The position numbers and the translations under genes are program-made. Shown one piece after another: positions 17,220 through 26,185 of a stretch of DNA of 64,000 nt (its first letter is position 1; each line of letters begins with the position of its first letter). A model generated the notes under the pieces. It did no database searches. It was not told the DNA's origin and worked only from the letters and a program-made list of their open reading frames with translations. The DNA comes from Propionispora sp. 2/2-37 (GTDB lineage Bacteria; Bacillota; Negativicutes; Propionisporales; Propionisporaceae): assembly GCF_001298735.1 (NCBI RefSeq), contig NZ_CYSP01000012.1, forward strand, positions 80,818-144,817, written 5' to 3'.

Positions 17220-18752
17220 TTAAATTGAAAGTACATTCTGCAGTTTCGGCTTATGTTCATTCAGCAAAACATTTTTCACTTTTAAAATGTCTAATTCGCT
17301 AAACAGCGCACTCACCAAAATGCACGGAACCTCCTGTGGTTCCAAATGCACCGTGGTTAATATAAAATCAATCGCATCCATATCCCTGATGGCAGCCAGA
17401 CGGTTTGCCGATACGATATCGACAATCTCCCAGTCAGAAAATGCCCGTTTGACACGTGCACCTAAAAGATGCGAGGTTCCTGCACCGCTGGAGCAGACAA
17501 TAAGTACCCGTTGCCTTTGCATCTGATTTTCCAGTGACGCCTGAAAGTACACTGTGATGTATCCTATTTCATCATCGGTCAGCGATTGAAAATTCGGCAT
17601 GATTTCCTGTTCGTGAACACTTTGCCGGACTGCGCCAAATATAGCTGGAAATTCTTTCTTTATATCTTCCAAAAGCGGATTGGCTATAGAAATATCATAG
17701 GCAAGGCGCTTGGTGAGCGGCTGGATGTGCAAAAACAGGCTCTGCTGTAAATTCAAGTCCTGCGTAAAGTCAACGTAGACCTTTTTCGATACATGGGCTA
17801 TGAGCCACCATACGAACTCTTTTTCCGGGGATTCAGTAATCACAATCTCACGGGGAGCGCCATTTTCTATGCCGGAAGAAATAAGATAACGATAAATATA
17901 AAAAATTTCAATTTCCGGTACTTTTTTATTTACATAACCTGCTATGTGTTCCATCATTCTGCGTGCCGCCAAATACGCCGTTTGATTTTTGAAGCTTCCC
18001 TTAGGTGGTTTTGTTGTTTCATAATGCGTCCGATTGGTCAATCTTTTAATCAAAATCAATACATGAGTAAAGATATTAATATAATACGGTTCTTTGATAT
18101 TACCTTTGAGAATGACCTCCCCCTCTGACAGAATCTGCTTTACAAAGTAAATATCTTTACTAGAAAATCCTTTGTAAAGACCAGCATATGTTTTTTGGTG
18201 CAAATCATCGGAAACCGATTCCGCCGTTAAATAGTCACCATGTTCAAGAGAATCGCTCAATAATTTCATGAGCATCTTACGAATATTTTCTTCCGTTCCC
18301 TCCACATGTGTTCCCTGCCGCGAACGTATGAGTGCCAACTGATATTCCCGTAACGCACCTTCAATAATATTTAAATCATTTACAATAGAAGCGCTACTGA
18401 GGTAGTATAAATCGGACAATTGGTTAATCGAGGTGTTTTTCGGCGCCTGCAAAAGCAAAAAGGTTAGAAGATGCTGCCTGCGTTCGGCAAGACTCATGTC
18501 AAGCAGTCCATGCTCCGGAAGAGTATCGGCAAAAGTATGAATAAATTCAACCTGCCGTACCTTGTAGCCCTTTCCCGGTTGCTTGGATAACACGTTCTTC
18601 TCGGACAATTTTTGTTCCAGTGAGTGAAGATTACGATATATCGTTTTCTTTGATACATTTAGCTGCCCTGCGATAGAATCAGCCGATACATACTCTGTTG
18701 CTTTTGCTAAAATGAGCAGAATTTCTTTTTCTCGCTTTGTCAAACCCTCCAC
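17220..18752 (-). CDS. PRD-domain PTS-responsive transcription regulator
   Basis: About 510 residues: an N-terminal HTH (EKEILLILAKATEYVSADSIAGQLNVSKKTIYRNL), two PRD-like domains in the middle and a IIB-like domain near the C-terminus (VLIVCSSGAGTSHLLGARV). There is no C-terminal IIA domain, unlike the regulator at 10992. The start is taken as GTG 18752 because AAGGAGG lies 8 nt upstream; the longer reading from 18824 has no ribosome site. It is the first gene of the second PTS operon and presumably its activator. Confidence 0.83.
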   Translation of the reverse strand: MEGLTKREKEILLILAKATEYVSADSIAGQLNVSKKTIYRNLHSLEQKLSEKNVLSKQPGKGYKVRQVEFIHTFADTLPEHGLLDMSLAERRQHLLTFLLLQAPKNTSINQLSDLYYLSSASIVNDLNIIEGALREYQLALIRSRQGTHVEGTEENIRKMLMKLLSDSLEHGDYLTAESVSDDLHQKTYAGLYKGFSSKDIYFVKQILSEGEVILKGNIKEPYYINIFTHVLILIKRLTNRTHYETTKPPKGSFKNQTAYLAARRMMEHIAGYVNKKVPEIEIFYIYRYLISSGIENGAPREIVITESPEKEFVWWLIAHVSKKVYVDFTQDLNLQQSLFLHIQPLTKRLAYDISIANPLLEDIKKEFPAIFGAVRQSVHEQEIMPNFQSLTDDEIGYITVYFQASLENQMQRQRVLIVCSSGAGTSHLLGARVKRAFSDWEIVDIVSANRLAAIRDMDAIDFILTTVHLEPQEVPCILVSALFSELDILKVKNVLLNEHKPKLQNVLSI

Positions 18753-19174
18753 TTCGGTATCCTCCTTGTCGAATTCATCATAACAAAATCTGATAATTAC
18801 GAAAATACTAAACGATGTCCACAAAAAACAGACATTCTAGTACTTCAGCCTTGATAAAAACTGTATATGGTAGAAAGAAAAAAGATAAACCAGCTTACAA
18901 AACACAGCGAAATGAATTAGCATAAATTCATGATGAAAATTATCCAGGGAACTTCGGCAGGAAGCCAATACTTCCTTGGGAATGAATTAAGGAGAAGACA
19001 GATAAGGTCCCCATCTCCTCTCATGGCGTAAACATACGAGCTGCTTTCCGGATTCGTTCAGCATGCGGGCAGCAGCTCTTTCCTTTCCAAAAAAAAGCTT
19101 TCAGAGTAAAACTCTGAAAGCCCGGAAAATAGTATTCGTACTTTTTATCGTTGTCCAAACTGAGCCGTAAATGA
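18753..19174. other. promoter region of the second PTS operon and spacer
   Basis: The part next to the regulator is A/T-rich and should hold its promoter, which I cannot place with confidence. No gene is supported between here and the relic at 19175. A terminator hairpin lies at 19098-19120. Confidence 0.4.
19098..19120 (-). terminator. terminator belonging to a decayed ABC-transporter gene
   Basis: A 10-bp perfect stem CTTTCAGAGT/ACTCTGAAAG with an AAA loop, followed on the minus strand by eight Ts. Confidence 0.8.
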
Positions 19175-19310
19175 TTATATTCTGATATTATCCGTTGCAA
19201 AGACCTGCTGCGGCGAACCTTCGCTGAGAATAACGCCGTCATCCATAAATATGATTTTACTGGCCACCTCGCGGGCAAAATTCATTTCGTATTGACCTTT
19301 AAGAAAAGCC
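19175..19310 (-). pseudogene. 3' fragment of a polar amino acid ABC transporter ATPase (GlnQ type)
   Basis: About 46 codons on the minus strand end in EMNFAREVASKIIFMDDG, then VILSEGSPQQVFA, and a TAA at 19177-19175. EMxFAREVAxxxxFMDxG is the C-terminal signature of GlnQ/ArtP-type ATPases, following the switch histidine. Everything upstream of it (Walker A, signature motif, Walker B) is absent, and the residues before EMNF do not match the family. It is a relic with its terminator still in place. Confidence 0.7.
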
Positions 19311-19452
19311 TGGTCCCGTACTATGAATCTTTCAGTTACATCAATAACGGAATCTCAGCCTCAGCCCACGGCGGTTCCCAATGGTTTGATATGATCCTTG
19401 CTTTGCCCGTCTGACATATCTTCTAAGGAAGCTGTTAAAAAAATAACTATAA
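19311..19452. other. degenerate spacer
   Basis: Short readable stretches in several frames but no start, ribosome site or recognisable domain. It is probably decayed sequence linked to the ATPase relic. Confidence 0.3.
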
Positions 19453-19495
19453 AAACCAAGCGCTACGCTCATGTTGTGACTTCAGCGCTTGGTTT
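19453..19495 (-). terminator. terminator of the YbjJ-like transporter gene
   Basis: A 12-bp perfect stem (19453-19464 against 19484-19495) with a T-rich run on the minus strand. Confidence 0.8.
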
Positions 19496-19535
19496 TCTTT
19501 CGATACACGCAAGTGAGTTGCCGAACTTGCAGCCG

Positions 19536-20759
19536 TTATGATTCCGCCGCGACATGCGAACTGGTTGCCACGATGAGCAGCATTGCGGCGACAACCAAAA
19601 AAGCGAAGGAGAGATTCGTGGTATGGGCAATCAGTCCGATAAGCGCCGGTCCCGCCAAAACACCGGAATAGCCAAGGGTAGAGACAGCTGATACTGCCAA
19701 GTTTGCCGGCATGAGTTTCTGCCGGCCTAGTGCGGAATACAGTACCGGCACAATATTGGACGATCCCAGCCCGAGCAGCCCAAAACCAATAAGCGCTGCG
19801 GTCCAGGTTGGAATGACTATGGCAACGGCAATCCCTAAGGCCGCGCCTATTCCTCCAAAAAGAACCACCTTCTTTCCGCCGAATTTGGAAACAACGCGAT
19901 CACCGGTTAATCTGCCGATCATCATCGCAACTGAAAATAAAGAATAGCCAAGTCCTGCATGAGAAAACTCAACCCCGCGCAGCGAGGTCAAAAATACAGC
20001 GCTCCAATCCAGCATGGATCCTTCTGCCAGAAAGACTATGAAACATAAAAAGCCTATGAAAAGGACGATTCCCTTAGGAAGAACAAACAATGATCCATTC
20101 TTTTCTTCACTCCCGTAGGGCAGCAAGTACCGTCCAAAAAACAACAAAAGGCCTGCAATTATTACTACGATACATAGTACTGCCATTAATGGTGATACTC
20201 CAACCCCAAGAAGGCCACTCATACTACCTGCCCCAGCAAAACCGCCAACACTCCACAGCCCATGAAATCCGGACATCATTGCCCTGCCACTGGCTTTTTC
20301 GACAATTACGGCCTGGATATTGACCACCACATCAACCATGCCAATTGCAGCACCAAAAATCAGCAGCACAATCACGGTTGCGGGAACGCTTGCAGCGATG
20401 GTAAGAAAGGGTAAAGAAATACATATAAACAGGCTGGCAACCCAAATCATCAGACGGCAGCCAAAGCGCGCTGCCAGCGCACCGGCGAAAGGCATGATCA
20501 TAATCGAACCGGCCCCCAGGCACAGCAACAGAAGTCCCAGAGCAGCCTCATCAACTCCAAGGCGCTCCTTCGCATAGGGAACCAGGGGAGCCCATGCCGA
20601 AATTCCGAACCCGGCAATAAAAAAGGCTGCCCGTGTGGACATTTGTTCCCAAAGCCCCGGTACTGGATGCTTAGAAACCGGACAGTCATCTAAGCGCAAT
20701 GTAGACCCGTTTTTGCTCAAAGCAGGCTGAACCGGAAGAGTCTTACTCATTTTATTCAT
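19536..20759 (-). CDS. MFS transporter, YbjJ-like
   Basis: About 407 residues with 12 hydrophobic segments. It shows the MFS loop LAARFGCRLMIW and a central FLAEGSMLDWSAVFLTS motif typical of the YbjJ group, whose substrates are not known. The ATG at 20759 has AGGGGG close upstream (4 nt); a further ATG nine bases on is also possible, and the reading from 20801 has no site. It is encoded directly downstream of the ROK regulator on the same strand, so it is a likely target of that regulator. Confidence 0.75.
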   Translation of the reverse strand: MNKMSKTLPVQPALSKNGSTLRLDDCPVSKHPVPGLWEQMSTRAAFFIAGFGISAWAPLVPYAKERLGVDEAALGLLLLCLGAGSIMIMPFAGALAARFGCRLMIWVASLFICISLPFLTIAASVPATVIVLLIFGAAIGMVDVVVNIQAVIVEKASGRAMMSGFHGLWSVGGFAGAGSMSGLLGVGVSPLMAVLCIVVIIAGLLLFFGRYLLPYGSEEKNGSLFVLPKGIVLFIGFLCFIVFLAEGSMLDWSAVFLTSLRGVEFSHAGLGYSLFSVAMMIGRLTGDRVVSKFGGKKVVLFGGIGAALGIAVAIVIPTWTAALIGFGLLGLGSSNIVPVLYSALGRQKLMPANLAVSAVSTLGYSGVLAGPALIGLIAHTTNLSFAFLVVAAMLLIVATSSHVAAES

Positions 20760-20815
20760 GTAACCCCCTACCCATCCTGAATTAAAATATCTAACTCTCA
20801 TTACAGTAGAATTTC

Positions 20816-21847
20816 TTACAGCCTTTTTTCTATCAGTTGAATATCACAGGTCAGACTTTCCAAAGTAATCGAAATCAAGCCATTGATATAATCCTCCTGC
20901 ATATTCTCTTCAATAAGAATCTGTGGCATATGTTCATGAGGTATGATCGTCTCGCAGCCCTTGGAAATCCCCTCCAGCATATCGAATCGGATTAAGCCTC
21001 CTGTTACTACGATTGTTGCCGGATTAATGACAGCGATAATAGAAGCAATTGTTTTCACTATAAGAGGGAAGAAAGCCTCCGGATTTTTGGTTTGCTTGAC
21101 TTGCTCTTCACGGGAATAATCCAATGGCAAATAGGACACTTCGCCCGCAAAGTTTGTATTGCCCCTGATAATTCGCCCGTCGACAATGATACCTGCACCC
21201 GAACAGTTGCCCTGGGGAAACATGACAACCGCAACCGTTTTATCTTCCTCATGGTGCTGTTTTTGGTAGAAACCATAGGCGGTTAAGTTCACATCATTCT
21301 CAACGGTAATTTGTAGATTATATTTAGCTTTTAACCGGGCAGCCAATGGAATATTTACCAACTCTTTAATATCACCGGCACCAATTACCCCTTTATGTAC
21401 AATCCCTGGTATGCCAATACCAATAGCCTTGATATTTTCGTATCTGTAAATTAGTTTTTCAATTAGGTTATCTATGGCTTCATAGTTAATCATTTCTACT
21501 TCCGAAGAGTTTTTTTCAATAGTCTCACCGGTTAAATTGGTAACAGCATAAACTGTTCTATAGACTCCTCCCTCATTACTCACATAAATACAAGCAATAT
21601 AAGAATAATTTGCGTTATACATAAACCGTCGTGCCGGGCGTCCGCCACTAGACTGCTCTAAATCAGTTTCTATAACCTCGCCACGTTCCAAAAGCTCATT
21701 TAGAATGTTGCCGCAAGTTGCTACACTTAACCCTGTTGCATTAGCTATAGTTGATTTAGTCCCAAATTTCAAAGCTTTCAAAGCAGTTTTAACAAGTTCA
21801 ACATTGACCTGCTTTACTCTCATCGTATTATTCACTATTGGAAGCAT
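20816..21847 (-). CDS. ROK-family transcription repressor (NagC/XylR type)
   Basis: About 343 residues: an N-terminal winged HTH (FGTKSTIANATGLSVATCGNILNELLERGEV) followed by a ROK sugar-kinase-like fold (AIGIGIPGIV, TVENDVNLTAYG). The usual ROK zinc motif CxCGxxGC is absent, so it probably binds ligand without the structural zinc. The start is ATG 21847 with GAGGGGG 6 nt upstream. The next gene is the YbjJ-like transporter. A palindrome overlaps its own promoter, suggesting autorepression. Confidence 0.83.
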   Translation of the reverse strand: MLPIVNNTMRVKQVNVELVKTALKALKFGTKSTIANATGLSVATCGNILNELLERGEVIETDLEQSSGGRPARRFMYNANYSYIACIYVSNEGGVYRTVYAVTNLTGETIEKNSSEVEMINYEAIDNLIEKLIYRYENIKAIGIGIPGIVHKGVIGAGDIKELVNIPLAARLKAKYNLQITVENDVNLTAYGFYQKQHHEEDKTVAVVMFPQGNCSGAGIIVDGRIIRGNTNFAGEVSYLPLDYSREEQVKQTKNPEAFFPLIVKTIASIIAVINPATIVVTGGLIRFDMLEGISKGCETIIPHEHMPQILIEENMQEDYINGLISITLESLTCDIQLIEKRL

Positions 21848-21883
21848 ACCATACCCCCTCAATTTTCAATACCACTTATTAAA

Positions 21884-21923
21884 AGTATTATTAATACTAC
21901 CATGTTATTTTATTTCTTGTCAA
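21884..21923 (-). promoter_or_regulatory. promoter and operator of the ROK regulator gene
   Basis: On the minus strand -35 TTGACA (21923-21918), an 18-nt spacer and -10 TAGTAT (21899-21894). A perfect 7-1-7 palindrome, AGTATTATTAATACT (21884-21898), overlaps the -10, placed well for autorepression. Confidence 0.65.
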
Positions 21924-22121
21924 CAGTTATATTTCCAATATCCGGAAATGGACAAAAAAAAACCTCGTTCTCTATGACAAAGCCTTTGGGGAATTGTTAT
22001 CGACCCAGAATGCAGCTTTTAACCTACTCCTCATCACTCGCCAATATTATCATAATCTAACCTTTCTTTGGGCAACTCTATTCTATATATATAATTGAAT
22101 AAATCATGGAGGTATCCTACA

Positions 22122-23714
22122 GTGGAAAAAACATATGAAAACACACAAATCTATTTTGTTGGAGGCGGCTTAGGTTCTCTGGCGGGTGCGGCTTATCTTG
22201 TCAGAGACTGTGCCTTTCCCGGTAAAAATATTCATATCTTGGAAGGAATGCCGGTCTTAGGGGGCAGCAACGATGCTGCGGGAAACGCCACGACCGGCTT
22301 TGTCGCCCGTGGCGGGAGAATGCTCAACGAGGAAACTTACGAAAATTTATGGGAACTGCTTTCCTCTATCCCTTCCCTGGATTTTGAAAACATGAGCGTA
22401 ACCGACGAAATTCTGGCTTTTGACCGGACCCATCCCACGCATGCCAATGCCAGACTGATTAATAAAGATCATGAAGTGATTGATGTTTTATCTATGGGTT
22501 TTAACGACGCCGACCGTATGGCGCTGTTTAGGCTGATGGTTATCCCTGAAGAAAAACTGGACAACCTCCGGATTTCCGACTGGTTTATCAAAACACCGCA
22601 CTTTTTCGAAACAAACTTTTGGTACATGTGGCAGACAACCTTCGCCTTCCAAACATGGTCCAGTCTAATTGAGTTCAAACGCTATATGCAGCGGATGATT
22701 TTTGAATACTCCCGGATCCATACACTGGAGGGAGTAACAAGAACGCGGTATAACCAGTATGAATCTATCATCCTGCCCTTAAAGGCCTACCTGGAACGGT
22801 TTCATGTCGACTTTAACTTGACCTGCACCGTAACCGATCTGGATTTTAAAAAGGGCGAGGGCATCACCGTCACGGCCATACGCTATGAAACGGAGGGGAA
22901 ACCGGGTATTCTCCAACTAAACCAAGATGATTTATGCATTGTGACCAATGGCTGTATGACGGATAATTCCCGCTTAGGCAGTCTGAATACTCCTGCGGCA
23001 CTGGCTGTGGAGAATCCTATTTCAGGTGTGCTCTGGGAGAAAATCGCTGCCAAAAAAGCCGGCCTGGGGAATCCGAGGAAATTTTTCGGCAACCCCGAAG
23101 AAACCAACTGGGAATCCTTTACGGTTACCCTGAAAGGTAATAAACTGCTCAAAATGATTGAAAAGTTTTCACGTAATAAGCCGGGCAGCGGCGCTTTGAT
23201 GACCTTTCGGGATTCTAACTGGCTTATGTCCATTGTAGTGGCGGCCCAGCCCCACTTTAAAACCCAGCCGGAGGATATTACCATTTTCTGGGGATATGGC
23301 CTGTATACCGGTCGAAAGGGCAATTATGTAGAAAAACCGATGCGCGACTGCACCGGAAGGGAAATTCTTATTGAACTCCTGCACCATCTGGATTTTACAG
23401 AAGAAATACAGGAAATTATGGAAACCGTAGTTAACGTAATCCCCTGTATGCTGCCTTATATTATTTCCATGTTCCAACCCCGTGCCAAAGGGGACCGGCC
23501 GGAAATCGTGCCCAAAGGGTCAACCAACCTTGCTTTCATCGGCCAGTTTGCGGAAGTGCCGGAGGATATGGTATTTACGGAGGAGTATTCCGTCCGAACT
23601 GCCAGGATCGCTGTTTATTCCCTGCTTGGGCTGAATAAAAAGGTTATCCCCGTAAGTCCTTATCAGTATGATATCCGCGTCCTGTTGAAGGCATTAACTG
23701 CCTCCTATCGTTAA
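22122..23714 (+). CDS. ohyA: oleate hydratase
   Basis: A 530-residue FAD protein of the myosin-cross-reactive-antigen family, which hydrates oleate to 10-hydroxystearate. It shows the dinucleotide loop FVGGGLGSLAGAAYLVRD, then GMPVLGGSNDAAGNATTGFVARGGRMLNEETYENLWELL (abridged here to its landmarks GGSNDA and RGGRMLNEETYEN), FETNFWYMWQTTFAFQ for substrate binding and the C-terminal GQFAEVPEDMVFTEEYSVR. Start is GTG 22122, nine nt after TGGAGG; an in-frame TTG at 22095 lacks a site. Such enzymes are thought to detoxify unsaturated fatty acids. It stands alone, convergent with the next MFS gene. Confidence 0.93.
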   Translation: MEKTYENTQIYFVGGGLGSLAGAAYLVRDCAFPGKNIHILEGMPVLGGSNDAAGNATTGFVARGGRMLNEETYENLWELLSSIPSLDFENMSVTDEILAFDRTHPTHANARLINKDHEVIDVLSMGFNDADRMALFRLMVIPEEKLDNLRISDWFIKTPHFFETNFWYMWQTTFAFQTWSSLIEFKRYMQRMIFEYSRIHTLEGVTRTRYNQYESIILPLKAYLERFHVDFNLTCTVTDLDFKKGEGITVTAIRYETEGKPGILQLNQDDLCIVTNGCMTDNSRLGSLNTPAALAVENPISGVLWEKIAAKKAGLGNPRKFFGNPEETNWESFTVTLKGNKLLKMIEKFSRNKPGSGALMTFRDSNWLMSIVVAAQPHFKTQPEDITIFWGYGLYTGRKGNYVEKPMRDCTGREILIELLHHLDFTEEIQEIMETVVNVIPCMLPYIISMFQPRAKGDRPEIVPKGSTNLAFIGQFAEVPEDMVFTEEYSVRTARIAVYSLLGLNKKVIPVSPYQYDIRVLLKALTASYR

Positions 23715-23747
23715 GTGACAACATCCCGGCAAGTAAACTGCTTTTAT

Positions 23748-24935
23748 TCAGACTTCGGGAACAGGATGTTTTTCCGGAAGATCTTCGGGCTCCCGTACAA
23801 ATAGGGTAAGCAGAAAACCGATTACCGGCAAAACAGCCAGCAGACTAAACACCCAGGACAGCCCCGCACTGTCCGCAACATGGCCAAGCGCCAGAACTCC
23901 CATGGCCCCCAAACCAATACTGAATCCCAGCGTTAGCCCCGAAGCCATGCCGATATTGCCCGGCATCATTTTCTGCGCCATCACCAGGCTGCTGGTAAAG
24001 GTGGCCGCCAGCAAAATACTGATAATCGCTAAAAGGATAAATGTCCAAACACCGCCCAGTATTTTAAAAAGATACAATAGTGCGGCAACCGGTAAAATCG
24101 AGTATAACATAACTTTTTTGCTGCCATAACGGTCGCTTAACGGTCCCCCCAGCAGCGTACCTGCAGCCCCGGCAGCTAAATAGACCGTCAATAAAGAGGC
24201 GCCATAAGCAGAACTGCCATGCAGAAACGAGGTATAATACAAAGGGACAAAGGTGCTGATCCCGGAATTGACCGTCGCCCGTGTAAGCACCATTCCGAGC
24301 AGAGCCAGCAGCGGCAGGTTCAGACTAACTGCAATTTCGGCTTTTCCTGTGCCGTTTTCTTTTTGCTGCGGCAGACGGCTAAACCGGTCCAAAGTCCAAA
24401 GCAGCAAAATGCCGATCGCGACGTTAGGCAGCGCAAACAGATAAAGAATAGCCGTATCTCCTGCCAGCAGGGCTCCCAAAAACAAAGACCCCAGGGCAAA
24501 CCCTATATTGCCGCCGGCGGCAAATAAACTGGCCCCCTTGCCCTTGGACCTGCCACTAAGCCAATTGACCATTTTTGCCCCTTCAGGATGAAAAACAGCA
24601 CTGCCGAGCCCGCTGACCGCCGTACACAGCAATACCAATGAATAAGACGGTACCAGCAGGGAACCCAACAACATCGCCCCGCTTATAAAACACCCCAGAG
24701 GAATCCACCATGGCCGCGATTTCCGGTCGCTTAAATAACCGAAGATCGGCTGGCTGACGGAAGAAGTCAGGTTTTGCAAAAGCACGATAGCCGTTAATTC
24801 CGCATAACTTAAACCAAATTTCACTTTAAAAAAAGGCAAGGCCACAAATAATGCACCTGATGATAAATCCGTCACGGCATGTGCGCATGTAATCAACCAG
24901 ATGGAATATGGAACACTTTTTACAGCACGAAACAA
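23748..24935 (-). CDS. MFS transporter, fosmidomycin-resistance (Fsr) type
   Basis: About 395 residues, 12 TM. Features of the Fsr group are HAVTDLSSGALFVALPFFK in TM1, SQPIFGYLSDRKSRPWWIPLG in the first loop and GLGSAVFHPEGAKMVNWLSG around TM4. Known members export fosmidomycin or other small acids; the substrate here is open. GGGAG is followed after 8 nt by TTG at 24935, taken as start, while the TTG at 24950 is upstream of the site. It is divergent from the AraC regulator at 25093, which may control it. Confidence 0.8.
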   Translation of the reverse strand: MFRAVKSVPYSIWLITCAHAVTDLSSGALFVALPFFKVKFGLSYAELTAIVLLQNLTSSVSQPIFGYLSDRKSRPWWIPLGCFISGAMLLGSLLVPSYSLVLLCTAVSGLGSAVFHPEGAKMVNWLSGRSKGKGASLFAAGGNIGFALGSLFLGALLAGDTAILYLFALPNVAIGILLLWTLDRFSRLPQQKENGTGKAEIAVSLNLPLLALLGMVLTRATVNSGISTFVPLYYTSFLHGSSAYGASLLTVYLAAGAAGTLLGGPLSDRYGSKKVMLYSILPVAALLYLFKILGGVWTFILLAIISILLAATFTSSLVMAQKMMPGNIGMASGLTLGFSIGLGAMGVLALGHVADSAGLSWVFSLLAVLPVIGFLLTLFVREPEDLPEKHPVPEV

Positions 24936-25092
24936 TCCACTCACTCCCAATTTCTGTCTACCACTGTTATAGTAGGATAATATTGATCAAAAACATATCA
25001 TCCTATATCATTATAATAGATAAGCAGAATTATTTCATGAATGATATTGTTTTGTTTTAGCATGATATTGATATTTTTAAGGAGAATGTATC

Positions 25093-25950
25093 ATGATTAT
25101 TGCCGGCAATGGCCAAATGATTGATCAGGAAATTAAAAAGGACTTTCCCATAAAAATAAGGCGCATGGAATATCATGCGCCAGGACCTATTTTAAAGAAG
25201 CATTGGCATGAGGAATTCATGATTTTCTATATAGAGAAGGGAACTGCCGTCATCCACTGCAATTCCCAGCCCCTTCCTGTGGCTGCAGGTGATCTGATTG
25301 TTATCCATTGCAATGACATGCATTATGTCGAGAACTGCTGTAACCATCTTGTCGAGTTTTATATCATTATTGATCTTGCCTTCCTTCTAAGTTCTAAAGA
25401 AGATTTATGTCAGACCAAATATATGACCCCCTTGCTGCAAAACCGCCTCCGTTTTCAAAATAAGATCCATGATGACAACATCACCAATCAGTTTCTGGAC
25501 CTGATCCGGGAATATGAGCAAAAAAGTCCGGGTTATGAGCTGTGGATTAAAGCCGGTCTGTACCGCATACTTGTTTTACTCCTGCGGCATCATGCCGTCC
25601 CGGTCCAGGGTGAGATTAAAAACAGGCGGCACCATCGGCTGCGTCCGGTATTAACCTATATCGAAGAACATTATGACCAGAGAATCACGCTTAAAGAACT
25701 TGCCGCCATGGCGAATATGAGCCCTTATCATTTGTGCCGGCTGTTTAAAAGCATTACCGGCATGCCGCCCATTGAATATGTAAATCATTTGCGCATTGAA
25801 GCGGCGGTAAAATTATTGCAGCAGCATTATCCTATCAGCGAAATTGCCCTGACGATCGGCTTTAACGACAGCAATTATTTTAGCCGTCTGTTCAGAAAGT
25901 ATAAAAATATCTCACCCTCAGCCGTACAAAAAGAAAATACCCTTAGCTAA
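25093..25950 (+). CDS. AraC-family transcription regulator with N-terminal cupin
   Basis: A 285-residue regulator. Residues about 25-95 form a cupin sensor (HWHEEFMIFYIEKGTAVIHC), and residues 185-285 a double HTH with ITLKELAAMANMSPYHLCRLFKSITG and the AraC signature IxEIALTIGFNDSNYFSRLFRKYKNISPS. ATG follows AAGGAGAA. It is divergent from the Fsr-type transporter gene with about 150 bp between them, the usual place for a local regulator. The ligand is unknown. Confidence 0.87.
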   Translation: MIIAGNGQMIDQEIKKDFPIKIRRMEYHAPGPILKKHWHEEFMIFYIEKGTAVIHCNSQPLPVAAGDLIVIHCNDMHYVENCCNHLVEFYIIIDLAFLLSSKEDLCQTKYMTPLLQNRLRFQNKIHDDNITNQFLDLIREYEQKSPGYELWIKAGLYRILVLLLRHHAVPVQGEIKNRRHHRLRPVLTYIEEHYDQRITLKELAAMANMSPYHLCRLFKSITGMPPIEYVNHLRIEAAVKLLQQHYPISEIALTIGFNDSNYFSRLFRKYKNISPSAVQKENTLS

Positions 25951-26185
25951 CCTGTCCAAATCTCCGGCTTATTTTATTTTTCTTTAGCGACTTTGCTTAG
26001 AAACCGCCAGCCCTCATTAAGGAAAGCGGGGATATTTGTTTGCTTTTAAAGGCTATGCCCTCATCAGCTTGATTAGTAGGGGATTTCCTTCCGTTATGAT
26101 AAGTAGAACATGAAGGGCGGCCATTCATATACTATAGGGCATGTGTTGTTATTTGCCTATCAATCATAGAGAGAAGGATGTTTTT
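25951..26185. other. intergenic region
   Basis: No ORF, RNA or repeat recognised; it should contain the promoter of the drug-transporter gene. Confidence 0.35.
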
